Below, in pieces: positions 1 to 11,312 of a DNA stretch of 64,000 nt. Position numbers and translations under genes: made by a program. The number at the start of each line of letters is the position of its first letter. Position 1 is the first letter of the stretch. The notes under the pieces were generated by a model. It was not told the DNA's origin and ran no database searches. It saw only the letters and a list, made by a program, of their open reading frames with translations. Source of the DNA: Fulvia fulva (lineage: Eukaryota > Ascomycota > Dothideomycetes > Mycosphaerellales > Mycosphaerellaceae); the NCBI RefSeq assembly GCF_020509005.1, contig NC_063018.1, positions 1,860,001 through 1,924,000 on the forward strand. Direction: 5' to 3'.

Positions 1-812
1 TTGTCCTCTTAGAGAGCGCGTAGGTAACCCTAGTTAGTTAGGTCAAACTCCTTAGGTATGTCGTAGACTAGGATCGTGAATTGTTTCGTTAAGATCTTCG
101 CTAATACCGTAACCTTAGATACCTACTATAGCTATACCTCTAGGTGCCTCCTAGTAGTAGTAGAGCTAGTATAGATCTATAGAGTGCCGTTAGACTATTA
201 GTTCACTACGACCACCCCTAGTTAGTTAATTCGTTAGGCGAGCTCCTTGTTCGATAGCTTCGCAACTTCGGCCTAGTCTTCCTTTACTATAATACGGATC
301 GTAACTATATCGTACGTTAGGCGGGGGCCTAGTATCGATGCCGCGACCGATGCCTAGCTATAGGGGTGTTGATTCCGGGTGGCCTTACTAATCGCCTAGG
401 ACGTCGTCCTCATTTCTTATTGCCCTTAGTAATACGACAGTACAAGCGCCGTGCGTAGCTAAGTGATCATTACCTATAGAGACCGGTAAGGGAGCTAATC
501 GTTAGTTTCTATACTTTTTGCGTCCTCTATAAGTTGCTACTAGTTGTCTTAGGGGGGCTTCGCCTATAGGGCCGTAGGCGCCGTTAGTACCGTAGCCTAG
601 GCTACTATTACCTAGGAGTTGCCTAATGTAGCTAGGCACCTCCGCGGCGTTTGGAGCTGAAGAAACAGGGTGAAGAGAGCTTCAAGCTGTCTAGATTGAA
701 TAAGGTAGAACTCCCTTAGTCCTAGGGGCAGTGGCCTGCTTTGTATATCGTTAGAATGGCCTTAATAAGAGCTTTCGAATGTGTCTTGTTTTAGCGTAGA
801 GATCGATGAGCC
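1..812 (-). mobile_element. LINE family L1, 5' part (ORF1 region), RIP-degraded, cut by window edge
   Basis: This stretch matches 32563-33368 almost base for base, and also 53222-54004 and 59925-60525. In the longer copies the same sequence is the 5' third of a minus-strand LINE, upstream of the zinc-knuckle end of ORF1. No open frame survives. CpA and TpG are strongly depleted, as expected after RIP. The homology to the other copies stops near 812, at gatcgat, where Gypsy gag-region sequence begins, so the LINE is inserted in (or abuts) the Gypsy element. The rest of the LINE lies left of the window. Confidence 0.75.
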
Positions 813-3800
813 GACCAGGTAGTAAATATAGCGATTACTAAAGGTAGACAACTCGATATAATAGAGCGAGCTAACAACCTCTAGAACACCTAGTATACTA
901 CGCTATATACCGAGTATAACCGTATCTATAAGATACTACGAAGCGAGGAGGCTACAATATAGAAGATGGCTATAGACCTAAAGAGTAAGAAGGATTATAA
1001 CCTAGTAAAGTTATAAGAGGAGAAGAAGAAGGTATAGGATGCCGAAGCTAAGAACTAGGCTCTATAGAAGGAGGTTAACGACCTAAAGACCCGACTCTAA
1101 GCTACTAAAGACACTATATAGAATAGAGGCCGCTCTAGTCACCGACCCTCCTATTTACCTCCGCGCGAGACTTCACTCGAGTAGCTAATACGTAAGTATC
1201 GTAAAGCTACTAGTAGAGGCGGTAGCGGCGGAGGCGGTAGTAACAATAATAACGGTAATAGTAATAATAACCGAGGACGTAATAGAAACCGTCTACGACC
1301 TAGTAACAATAACGGTCGCGACTCTCGAGCGCGTAATACCCGTATATAGACTCCCCTAACCGAACTTTTAGAACGCCTATTTACTATTAACCGTACTCTA
1401 ATACGCGGTATCGAGGTTAGTAAGGGCGTGCCTAACCCGAAGTACTTTAAGAACGATAACGACCCTAACTTCGATAGTTAGTATAGTAGCGTACTTCTTA
1501 AGCTAACTATAACTACTTCCCGCTCCGAGGTAGACGGCCTACGTTTTATATATAGATAGATTTAGGGTGACCCTTAGAGAAGTATTAAGCCGAGGATCCC
1601 TATGCCTAGATAACAATCATTTAACGAGTTTAAGACTAGTAAAGAACTACTAGATTAGATAACGCGCTAGTACGGTACTCGTAACGAAGGAACTAAGGCT
1701 ATAGTTAATATCGCTACCTATAAGTAGGAGTAGGGCGAGACTATTATTACCTTCTACGCTCGCTACTCGAAGCTACGTACTTAGATAGAGTAGACCGACG
1801 AGACTAAGCTAATGCTATTTCGTAACCGCCTAAACCGTAAGTACTTTATTAAGACTTTCGGTAATAGGGAAGTAGATAGACGCTTATATAATATATAGGA
1901 TGTTATGAAGAAATGTACGGTACTAGATAAGAGCTTCTACGAGACCGACCGACTATATCTATAGAAGGAGCGCCTACGTAGTAACCCTAATTCGAACAAT
2001 AACGGCGTATAGGGCGGTAGTAATACCGTAGGCGCCGTAGCTACTAGTACGACCGCTATAATTGTCTAGCGACTACTATAATACGTAGGTACGAAGAAGA
2101 AGAAGGACCTACCGGTTTACTTATAGACCCTACCTTTATTAAACCGTAAGTAGCGGGAGGACCTTAAGAAGTAGGGTAAGTACTACCGCTACCGTATAGG
2201 CTCGTATATATTAACGAACCCCGAATGCCCGATATATAGTTACGACGGCGACTACCGCCCTCTACGCCTACGAAACAACCCGAACCTTAGCTCCCTTACT
2301 ACCGAACTATAGTAATAGGGAAATGGCACGACCGCTACCTAAGCGTAGTAGATAGCGGTTAGTAACCGAACTTTCTAAGATAGAAAGAGTATAAGATTAA
2401 GAGATATAGAATATAAGAGACGGACTATAGTAAGGAGCTTAAGATATCGGTATTTATACTAGATAAATAATAACTAGCTATACACCCTTATATAGTATTA
2501 CCCGTAATAATACAATATAAAAAGGCTCGCGGCCTTATAGATTCTGCCTCTACCTCTCTCTTTCTTAATTAGAAATTTATACGTAAATATATAACCCCCT
2601 TAATCCCTTTAACGAAGAACAGACGATTAATACTAGGAGATAGATCGGCTATAGCGCGTCAGATTATATATATATATATATAGCCCTTATAGACGTAGTT
2701 ATCGGCGGTTATTACGAGTAAATACTATACTACGTTACCGACCTCGAATACGATATCGTCTTTAGACTACCGTAGCTCTCCGCGTATAACTCGAACATCT
2801 TCTAGGAAACTAGCGAGGTAGCGTTTAGATCTAACTACTACTTCGGTTACTATCTATATAACAAGACATCGATAATAGTATAATCTCTAAACTATATCGG
2901 TAGAACCTAGTAAACGAAATATAGACTGAAGCCCTTTACTAGCGAATTAGTAGGATTTATAGCCGGAGGGACGGAGCTAAATATGTCCGCTCTAGAGGTA
3001 GATAAAGAGGTAGATTACTAGGAAGTCTCGTAGCGCGTATAGGAGATGTACGCGTACCGGCCTAGGGCCGAGTACTTCTATATTATGCCTACGGGGCGCG
3101 AGGATAACGATAATAACGATAATAGCCTTAAACTAAGCGCGATAGTAGCTAATGACCTAGATTAGTTCTTAAATAAGCAGTTTAACTACAATCCTAAAGA
3201 GAAGCTCCCGCCTATATACTACGACATTATAGATACTTTCTTAGTAAAGGACTACGAGGGACTCCTACCTTACCGACTAGGTATCGGCTACGAGATTTAT
3301 ATTAAACCCGGTAGACCTTAAGAACCGCTATATCGAGAGCTATACGGACTAGCCGAGAAGGAGACTAAAGCCGTTAAGAAATAGTTACTTAAATAGACTT
3401 TAGAAGGCAAGGTACGTAAGCCCGGTTAGAAAACAAGCTAGTTACCGGCATTGGTATTAGTAGTAAGAAAGCCTAGAGGAGGGCTACGAGTATATATTAA
3501 CTACCGTAGGCTAAACGCTATTACTATTAAGAATCGCTATCCTATTCTATTAATATAGGAAACGCTTAACCGTATATACGGAAAGAAGTACTTTACGAAA
3601 CTAGATATTATAGTAGCCTTTAATAAGTTACGTATCGCGAAAGGGTACGAGTAGCTAATAGCTTTCGTAATACGTTACGGTATATACGAATGCCTTATAT
3701 TACCGTTCGGCCTCTATAACGGACTCGTAACCTTTTAGTTATATATTAATAAGGTTCTATAGGAACATCTAGATAACTTTGTATTAGTATATCTAGATAA

Positions 3801-3936
3801 CGTCCTTATCTTTAGCGGCACTCTAGAGGAACACGTCGAACACGTATAAAAGGTATTAATTAAGCTACGAGATACCGGGCTTACTATTAACATCGATAAG
3901 TCCGAGTTCTACTAGGAACGTATAAAATATCTAGGC
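813..3936 (+). mobile_element. Gypsy (chromovirus-type) LTR retrotransposon, part 1: gag, protease and start of RT, RIP-degraded
   Basis: Stop-riddled reading frames can be followed in order: gag with a low-complexity Gly/Asn stretch near 1200-1330, a zinc-knuckle remnant near 2150-2250 in which Cys codons have become Tyr, then protease and reverse transcriptase up to 3936. The RT active site reads YLDN near 3790, where Gypsy elements have YLDD; the D-to-N change is a TpG to TpA event. The same sequence is present inverted at 54091-57990. The 5' LTR is missing because LINE sequence replaces it. The element is interrupted at 3936 by Copia and resumes at 14535. Confidence 0.85.
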
Positions 3937-4171
3937 TATTAAACAGGTACGGGTAGATAGTAGCGGAGTAGAGTAAGAGATTAATCTTTAACTGACTAAT
4001 AGCACGAGCATATAGCAATATATTAGGAACCAATATGTTGATTGTATTGGATGTCTATCTAAGCTAAAGGGGAGAGACGGTATCTCCCTATAAGCTGAGT
4101 CATTGTAGATGCCTTAGACTACTAGATCACTTCCTAATTATTGACTCCCTTTAAGATGCTATATCTTAACA
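3937..4171 (-). repeat. Copia 3' LTR (235 bp)
   Basis: It ends in cttaaca on the + strand (TGTTAAG at the LTR 5' end). Its other end reads tattaaacagg, interpreted as TGTTGAACAGG after RIP. It matches 14295-14529, the solo LTR at 42567-42801 and the inverted LTR at 59690-59924, all 235 bp long. Confidence 0.9.
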
Positions 4172-4199
4172 CTCCTACTTATCTCGTATAGGAGGCTAT

Positions 4200-4495
4200 T
4201 GTTACGGTTCGATTCGTGGGAACCCCACAGCCATTCACTACGCGATGAGAGCAAGGAAACCTGTGGGACAGAGAGCAAGAGATCAAGAGGACAAGAGATT
4301 AAGAGAGCAGGACAGATCACGCCAAGACATGGCACTATATAGACGACGCTTCTTTACGAGTAGATAGGAGCCTCGTGCTCAACTCATTTTAAGTATACAC
4401 CATATACTGTTTGGGACCACTACCTTCTCAACGAGTCAGAGACATCACTGCAAAGATCCAAGCCCGGTTGGGATAACGTACAGCGGTTCCTAACA
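4200..4495 (+). repeat. 5' LTR of gag-only element
   Basis: 296 bp, identical to 6271-6566. It contains a TATA-like ctatataga near 4335, a plausible promoter element in U3. The downstream sequence actttgagcaccaccacc is where a primer-binding site should be; I do not recognise the tRNA. Confidence 0.92.
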
Positions 4496-4527
4496 ACTTT
4501 GAGCACCACCACCAGGGCCCTTTGCAC

Positions 4528-5517
4528 ATGTCTGGGAGAGACGCTACCCGGAGTCCGTCACGACAACAGCCACAGTCAACTGGCATCACGGAACGAATGA
4601 GCGAAATGTCGATTACTGGAAGCGGAAAACGATCAACACCCTCTGCAAGCTCGAACAGCATGCACGAGTACACCAAGGCACCTAAGGTGTCACCACCGGA
4701 GACGTTCGATGGGACACAAGGGAAGCTGGAGGCTTTTCAGCTGCAGGTTCAGCTGTACCTCTACTTCAACGCCCAACAGTTTAATGGCGAGGCCTCTAAG
4801 GTCTTGTACGCCGCATCCTTCCTAAGGGGCAGGGCAGCCCGGGGGTTCAGACCATACCTCAAAGACTGGCTCAACAACCAGGACGAAGGAGACAACCCGA
4901 AGACAGAAACCCGGAAGATATTTGCCGACTACGATGAGTTCGAGATCAAACTGAATGATCTCTACGGGATACCTAATGAAGAGGTTCATGCCGACCGACA
5001 TATCCGACAACTCCGACAGAACACCTCAGTTGCCGTCTATGCTTCTGAATTCCAGGGATATGCCGCCGACCTCGAATGGAACGACGCAGCGTTTCGTTCC
5101 CAGTTCTACCTAGGCTTGAAGGACAACGTCAAAGCCGAATTATCTCGAAACTCCAGTCTCACCAGCTTGGCCGCGATGGTCAAGGCTGCAAAGGAAATCG
5201 ACGAGAGACTCCAGGAGTTGAAGTACGACCGATTCGTACAGCCTGGATTCCAGAGACCCGCGAGAAGCGGAAGAGGGGGCTTCAAGGCCAGAAGTCATGA
5301 CCCTGATTATGGAGAGCCGATGGAGCTCGACGCCACGGAAAGGCGCGGACGAAGCAAGCAGTTAACAAGAGATCTAACTTGCTATGCATGTGGAAGGAAA
5401 GGCCACTATGCTAGAGACTGTCCGAAGAAGAATATTGTTAGCCGCGAGTTCAACGCTATGGATCGGGCAACGACGACGTACGGGGAATGCGAGAACTTCT
5501 TCTCGAAATCTGCCTAG
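4528..5517 (+). CDS. Gag-like protein of the gag-only LTR element
   Basis: An uninterrupted 329-residue frame starts at the ATG at 4528; a slightly longer frame would need a TTG start at 4522. The N-terminal ~60 residues are Ser/Gln-rich. Next comes a retrotransposon Gag (capsid) region that opens with the typical PETFDG motif and continues through the repeated small-helix pattern to about residue 240. After a basic linker there is a single CCHC zinc knuckle, CYACGRKGHYARDC, near residue 290, which normally binds retrotransposon RNA. The frame stops at TAG shortly after the knuckle and is not followed by protease or polymerase. Gag should form virus-like particles that package the element RNA. 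Base use is normal, unlike the RIPed surroundings. Family assignment is confident; function as an active helper-dependent capsid is inference. Confidence 0.85.
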   Translation: MSGRDATRSPSRQQPQSTGITERMSEMSITGSGKRSTPSASSNSMHEYTKAPKVSPPETFDGTQGKLEAFQLQVQLYLYFNAQQFNGEASKVLYAASFLRGRAARGFRPYLKDWLNNQDEGDNPKTETRKIFADYDEFEIKLNDLYGIPNEEVHADRHIRQLRQNTSVAVYASEFQGYAADLEWNDAAFRSQFYLGLKDNVKAELSRNSSLTSLAAMVKAAKEIDERLQELKYDRFVQPGFQRPARSGRGGFKARSHDPDYGEPMELDATERRGRSKQLTRDLTCYACGRKGHYARDCPKKNIVSREFNAMDRATTTYGECENFFSKSA

Positions 5518-5542
5518 CAGAAATAACCTGACGACAACGGCC

Positions 5543-6196
5543 TCACACCGCGGACTCTTGGTGTGAAGGTTCGGGAGAAAAGAGACCCTTTAACGGATCG
5601 TCGAGAGGGACACCCGTTATCGTACTCCAGTGGTCCAGAGGCATTTCGAGAATGCCATGAAAGAAAGATTGATCCGGTACCTCTACGCCGGAAGGAACAG
5701 AGAAAGGGAGAACGGACTCGGGAGCGGGATCCTCGGACTCCAGTTCCTCGAGTGCCAAGGCAGTGGCGCCGTCAACGCGGTTCTCGGCGAGACGCAGTTG
5801 TTTCCTGAGACGAATCTTTTTCATTCTCCTCTCGGATAACGCCTGCTGGTCGCGAGACAGGCGTTGCAGGATTTCCACCTCTTCCTCCTCCAACGATTCA
5901 ATATCACGACGCAGCGCCTCCCTCGCGCTCCGAAGTTTCTCCCACTGGGAGAAGGCCAGAGAGACGTCGCAGGATTTCCGGTTGTGCTTGATGCACTCGG
6001 AGCACTTCGACGAGCGAGGACCAACAATGCAGCGAGGACGAACTTCGCCGGGTGCGACTACGACGGACTTGCAGGAAGAACAGGGCGCCATTTCAGTACT
6101 GTTTGTTTCGATATCGGTATAGAGATCCAGACGACGGAGAGTGGACGAAACCTTTGGTTTGCGACGGTGTGCGGGTGATGGTAAGGAAGACGACAT
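5543..6196 (-). CDS. Antisense ORF of gag-only element: Cys-cluster, coiled-coil protein of unknown function
   Basis: An uninterrupted frame of 217 residues runs antisense to the element, tail to tail with gag (26 bp between stops) and ending near the 3' LTR. The ATG at 6196 is chosen over a GTG further upstream. After a basic N-terminus there are six closely spaced Cys arranged as CSSCK, then two single Cys, then CSECIKHNRKSC. A strongly charged heptad-like region rich in Glu, Arg and Leu follows (about residues 85-155) and probably forms a coiled coil, then an acidic, Pro-rich tail. The Cys cluster could bind zinc; this is inference. Similar Cys-plus-coiled-coil proteins are, to my recollection, common as unnamed fungal proteins linked to repeats, but I cannot name a family. 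No RIP-type stops are present. Confidence 0.65.
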   Translation of the reverse strand: MSSSLPSPAHRRKPKVSSTLRRLDLYTDIETNSTEMAPCSSCKSVVVAPGEVRPRCIVGPRSSKCSECIKHNRKSCDVSLAFSQWEKLRSAREALRRDIESLEEEEVEILQRLSRDQQALSERRMKKIRLRKQLRLAENRVDGATALALEELESEDPAPESVLPFSVPSGVEVPDQSFFHGILEMPLDHWSTITGVPLDDPLKGLFSPEPSHQESAV

Positions 6197-6270
6197 CTTT
6201 TGCCGCTGAAGAAGATGCACACCCGAACGACTATAAGCTTCGGGACGAAGCTAAGCTAGAAGGGGGATGG

Positions 6271-6566
6271 TGTTACGGTTCGATTCGTGGGAACCCCACA
6301 GCCATTCACTACGCGATGAGAGCAAGGAAACCTGTGGGACAGAGAGCAAGAGATCAAGAGGACAAGAGATTAAGAGAGCAGGACAGATCACGCCAAGACA
6401 TGGCACTATATAGACGACGCTTCTTTACGAGTAGATAGGAGCCTCGTGCTCAACTCATTTTAAGTATACACCATATACTGTTTGGGACCACTACCTTCTC
6501 AACGAGTCAGAGACATCACTGCAAAGATCCAAGCCCGGTTGGGATAACGTACAGCGGTTCCTAACA
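6271..6566 (+). repeat. 3' LTR of gag-only element
   Basis: 296 bp, identical to the 5' LTR, directly preceded by a polypurine tract and followed by the GCTAT target duplication at 6567-6571. Confidence 0.92.
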
Positions 6567-6571
6567 GCTAT

Positions 6572-9500
6572 AGTCTACTCACTTCCTATTAATAGTACTT
6601 AGACCTTTTTATGATAGGTTAAGCTAGCTTATAAACCTCTAGAAGTATAGACTAGTCTTTGGTTTTATAAACCCGTCTATAACTATCTTAGAGGTTAGGG
6701 TGTACTTAATAGCAATAAGCCTCCTCTACTAAAGTTTCCTAATAGCGTTATAGGCAATGTTAATGTACTTCGACTTGTTATAAATATATATATCTTTTAC
6801 TAGGGTAAGAGCAGCTTGATTGTTACCTCTTAATTAGACTAGTCTCAAATTTGATATAGTCTCCTGGTTTCTAGTGACTCTTAGTTAATATAAACAGTCT
6901 CCTACTAACTCTAGACAATCCATTTCTCTTAGTAGTAAAGCTAGGAATTAGGACTACTTCGTATATATATTTATAGCTATATATTTAGCCTCTATTATAG
7001 ATGTTGCTACAGACTTTTGCTTCTTGCTCATCTAAGAAACTAGTGTCCTATAGAGGAAGAAGACATACCTAAGGATTAAGACTCTGTCTGCTTTATCTAT
7101 TATATAATTAGAATCACAGTATCTAATAAGGTGTCCTTTTCTAGACTTTGAGAACTAAAGTCCTAGATCAGGGTATAATCTTAGGTACCTAGTAATCTTC
7201 TTCAAAGCCTTTATGTAGTAGGTGGATAGGTCACTCACAAATGAGCTTATCCTTCCTAGGGCAAAAGCAATGTCTAGCCTTGTAATTGTTACTAGCTATA
7301 TCTAATTACTATTAATACTTTAGTACTCTGCCTTGTCACACCTCTTATCTATATAGCTTAAAGGTTTGAGGGCCTTATAGCTGTCTATAGGTAAGTATGT
7401 AGGTGCTGCCTTCTTATAGTTCATTCCTATCTTAGCTAGGCTGCCCCTAATAAAGTGTCCTTAGTCAAGTTTTAGGATTCCTCTCTTCCTATCCCTTATG
7501 ACTCTTATACTAAGGATCTTTTTAGGTTTACCTAGATCTTTGATCTTAAAGATCTTGCTAAGTTCTCTTTTGAACTAGAGAACATCTGTCAACTTTAGTA
7601 TAGCAATTAGAATGTTATCTATATATATAAGGATTATGATCTCCCTCTTCTTATAGATAAGTAGGTATAGATCTACTTCTGACTATGTGAATCTAATCTC
7701 TCTAAGCTTTAACACATAGAGTTAATTCTAATCTCTAGCTACTTGCTTAAGTCTATATAAGCTTTTAAGGATTTTGAACACTATGTTTAGTAGGAGCTCA
7801 ACTCCTAGTAGTAGTAACATAAAGATGTCTTTATTAAGGGTACTTTCTATGAGTACATTGTTCATATCCACTTAGTGAAGATAAAGATCCTTCTTACACA
7901 TAATAGCTATAAACACCCTAAGGGTGTCCTATCTTACTATAGGTGTAAATGTCTCTATAAAGTCGACACTAAACTTCGATAAGAAGCCCGTTATAACTAG
8001 TCTAGCCTTGAACTTTTCAATAGCTCTACTAATACTTCTCTTAATATCAAAGACCTATCTTTATATAACTAGATTTGCTCCTTTTAGTAAAACAGAATTT
8101 TCCTAGGTGTTGTTACTCTATAGAGTATCTAGTTCCTTTTGGATTGCTTCCTTCTAAAGATGTCCCCATTTCTTATTATTTATAGCATCCTTATAGGATT
8201 TTGGAATTAGGACCTCTTGCTTATATACAATAGCTTCTATAGTTACTATAAAGGCCATTTCCTTAACTTCTTCTAGGAATTCGCTATCCTATAGTATTGA
8301 ACTGTCTACTGATTATATAGCTATAAAGAAAGCTTAGTAAAAAGTAGCAAGGTTCTCTAAGAGGTCCATTACTTCTCCTACTTTAGTAGTTAGTTCGGGC
8401 TTAGGGACTATAGATTTTAGGGCTTTCTGTTTCATGTCATAGCCCTCAACATCATAGTCAGCCTTTCTCTTTCTAAGGGATGATTTAGGGACCGTCACTT
8501 ATGACCTAGTAACGTCTATTTCCTAGGGATCTAGGGAGCTTCTCTTACTTAGCTGATCGATTTTCTGAAATTCCCCTACGTTCTCCGGAGGTTAGGGAAG
8601 TTATATAAACAGTTTTCTCGGCTGAGTAACTTTAGGGCTCTTAATTAGCTAATCTAGTTCGGGGGTGCTCTAATAGACGCCTAAATAGTAGGTAGATTGT
8701 CCTAAGGACACGTTCTTCCTCGGCCTTCCTAATGGCTTCCTAGCTAGTATACTGCTTAGTAGATTCAATGTTAGAACATTAAGACCTATATTACCTCTAG
8801 GCTAGTCCTTAAAGAAGTCTATATATGTGTGTTGTTTAACAGCTCTTATGTCTAGTTCCTAAAAGAGCTAGGCTTTAGCTATGTTTTTAATATACCTAAT
8901 AAACACTACTTCTTTACCCCTATTTATTAGCTTGTCACTTCTTACCTATTAAGTTTAGAACCTTATGTCTATATAGACAATAGCTTTGTATCCCCAAACT
9001 TTTAAATAGTTGATGGTCGGTTTGATACTAACAAAAGCCTTATCTAGTAAAACCTTAAACCTATCGTAATCTAGGCTATTTAGCAGTTTGTTCCTTATAT
9101 AAGTTTAGGCCTCTAGTGCTTTAGGCCAAAATTCAACCGGCATTTTAGCCTCTTCAAGCATTGCCCTTATAGAGTCCTCTAAGGTTTGTATTGACCTCTT
9201 AACTAGTCCATTCTGTAGAGAGTTGTATACCTTAGTCGGCTCGAGCCTAATCCCTAAATCCTTCTCCTACTACTTCACTAATGTAATAAGTTCTTTTATA
9301 TTATTAAGTCTTACTGCTTTTAGCTACGCTAATGATTTCCTCTCTACTTTGATCTTCTAGTTCTAGAGAGCAACTGGAGCATCTTCTCTTTTCCTAAGAG
9401 GAAAGGTCCACTTCTTCCTAGAGAAGTTATTAACAATCTTAAGCTAGTATTTGAATCCTAGTCTTGAGATTAGTAGTGGGCCATATATGTTAATAGATAT

Positions 9501-9793
9501 AAGGGCAAGTCTTTTAGGTCTTCTCTCTATAACTTTGCCTTTGTACTTCTTTATCTTTGCTATTAAACATACTTTATACTAGTGAAAGCTATCCTTAGAG
9601 ATAGGAATAGGTTCTTTTAAGTCTATTACCTTATAAAGATTCTAGAGCAAATTCTTCCTAAAGTGTACAAATCTTCTATACTAAAGCTCCTACTACTTCA
9701 GGTCGGTCTCTAATTGAGCAGTCACAAAGGCATTCTCTATTAGTAGTATATATAATGAGTAATGTGCCCGTTCTTATAGGAGAGGAGAAATCT
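6572..9793 (-). pseudogene. Copia pol (integrase, reverse transcriptase, RNase H), RIP-degraded
   Basis: Read on the minus strand, the sequence gives Copia-type integrase (roughly 9500-8700), RT (roughly 8150-7400) and RNase H (roughly 7150-6900), all broken by TAG/TAA. The RT active site near 7610-7640 reads YIDN instead of YVDD. The RNase H end contains a degraded version of the Copia hallmark (Lys-Gln near a Glu-Ala-x-Tyr block). Nearly the same sequence, inverted, occupies 57991-59689. The small plus-strand ORF at 7924-8106 is an antisense shadow of the RT. No function is expected. Confidence 0.85.
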
Positions 9794-10003
9794 CATCAAT
9801 AAATAGATAGATAGATAGATATTTCATTAAGCTGTTGTAGTGCCCTTTGGCCTATGCAGCTATGCTATCTTGTTTTTGTATATATAGAGGGGAAACCGTG
9901 TTGGTGAAAACCCCTCCTCCTTCCCGCCTGTCTTTTCCTCCTCGTTGTCGTCTTAAATTTCCCTTGTTAGGGGTACGCTAGTGTCATGGGCCTGCCCTGA
10001 TGA

Positions 10004-11312
10004 CTACCCTATCTGCAACCCCCCTCGCTTCCGCCTCTTGTCTATCCACTCCTCCGTCTCGCTCGCGAGGCTAAACTGCTGGAGGTATCCCTGCTGTAGT
10101 ATCCACCGAGAGATTCGGCGAATGTTGCCTTTGTCCCTAATAATTGACTTGTAGTCTCTCCTTCCCGCTTGGTGCCTCCAATTTCCCCTGCCTCTCGCCC
10201 ACTGCGGGCATCGTAGTAGCATATGTTCTGGGTTTTGCGATGGGTAGCCACACTGGCAGGCTGGGCTATAGATGTCTAGTGCGCGTCTTCTGAACAGGTA
10301 GGCCCTTAATCCAATGTGTTCGGACCTGATTTGGATCGCTATGCTTGCTTCGGCCCTTGTCAGGTCCCTATATAGCTGGTAATTGTGTCTCTGGAAGGCT
10401 CGGAGCGCTATCGGGCCTGTTGTCTTAGGGGGCTTCCTTTTCCAGTCCTGCTCCCATAGGCAGCTCGCTATCTGTTCCGCTAGGTTTTGGGTCTTAGCCT
10501 TGCTCCCGCCGGCCTGGCGAGTCCTACGCTCCTCCTCCTTTCGTGCTAGCCATTCGGTGCTTGTCTGTACGGCCGTAAAGGTCGTAAGGTCATCCTCTTT
10601 TTGGCTTGTCCTATATCCTGCCCCTCTCCGGTAGCGGCTTTCTATCTTATTCTTTGCCTCCTGGATCGTGGTTTGTGCTAGGTAACCTGTCGTCTTTGCC
10701 GCGTATTGAATTCTCATTCCCCGGATGTACTGGCCGATTGGTGGTATTCCTGTCTCCATTTCTACCGTGCTTGTTGACGTTGTCTTGTATGCGCCTAGTA
10801 CCCTACGTAGGTTGCCTGCCTGTGTCCTGTTTAGGGGTTGCTCTATCCGTTTCGGGATCGGCTTGCCTGCGCCTCCTGTTCCCCAAATCTGTGCCCCGTA
10901 CAACATAGCTGGTCTGACGATCGCCTTATACATTACTCTTGCCTTGTCGAATGTTGCTCCCCATGTAGATGCCGTAAGCCTCTTTATCGAGGCTTCATTG
11001 ACTTGCGCTCGACTCTGGGCTTTCTTAATCTGTACATTCCAGCTTAGCTTCGGGTCGAGCCAGATCCCTAGTACTCGTAGCTCCGCTGATGGCTTGGTCT
11101 CGTAGCCTTGGATTCTTACCGCCGCCTTCATATTATGGTGTGTTCTCGCTTTACTGAAGTGTATAAGTTGGTACTTTTCAGGGGCGAACCGGGCACCATG
11201 CTTCTTTGCCCACTCCTCGCATTTCTTGTGCCTATCTTCAAGGAGGCGACAGTTCTCTTCTGTCGAGTCTGACCAGGCTAGGATGTTTGTATCGTCTACG
11301 AACCCCGATGCT
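10004..11312 (-). CDS. C-terminal part of LINE ORF2 (RT catalytic site to C-terminal zinc motif), open but 5'-truncated
   Basis: From the chimera junction the frame is open without any stop to TAA/TAG at 10004; the first ATG inside it is at 11131. The upstream end contains the RT catalytic FVDD motif, followed by the thumb-like region (YQLIHFSKART, then VLGIWLDPKLSW). A C-terminal Cys/His motif (CQCGYPSQNPEHMLLRC) follows, which is typical of fungal Tad/I-type LINEs. Endonuclease and the RT N-terminus are missing, so no complete enzyme can be made. All Trp and Gln codons that are stops in the RIPed relative at 22742-24855 are intact here, which dates this insertion after the main RIP episodes. 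Whether the 1081-bp module drives its transcription is unknown. Confidence 0.85.

Larger units (their letters stand above)
4200..6566 (+). mobile_element. Gag-only (TR-GAG-like) non-autonomous LTR retrotransposon, intact, with an antisense ORF
   Basis: The 296-bp LTRs at 4200-4495 and 6271-6566 read identically over their whole length, start TGTTA and end TAACA. A 5-bp target duplication GCTAT lies at 4195-4199 and 6567-6571. A purine-rich tract (agaagggggatgg) immediately precedes the 3' LTR, which fits plus-strand transcription. The 1.78-kb interior encodes only Gag on the plus strand and one ORF on the minus strand; I see no protease, RT, RNase H or integrase. CpA is abundant, in contrast to the flanks, so there is no visible RIP. 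It is inserted between the pol end and 3' LTR of the Copia element. Mobility would need enzymes from another element; which one is not shown here. Confidence 0.9.

Noticed and set aside
9801..9830. GATA-type tetranucleotide runs as microsatellites or a CRISPR-like array
   Set aside because: They sit exactly at LINE 3' ends next to target duplications, so they are LINE tails.
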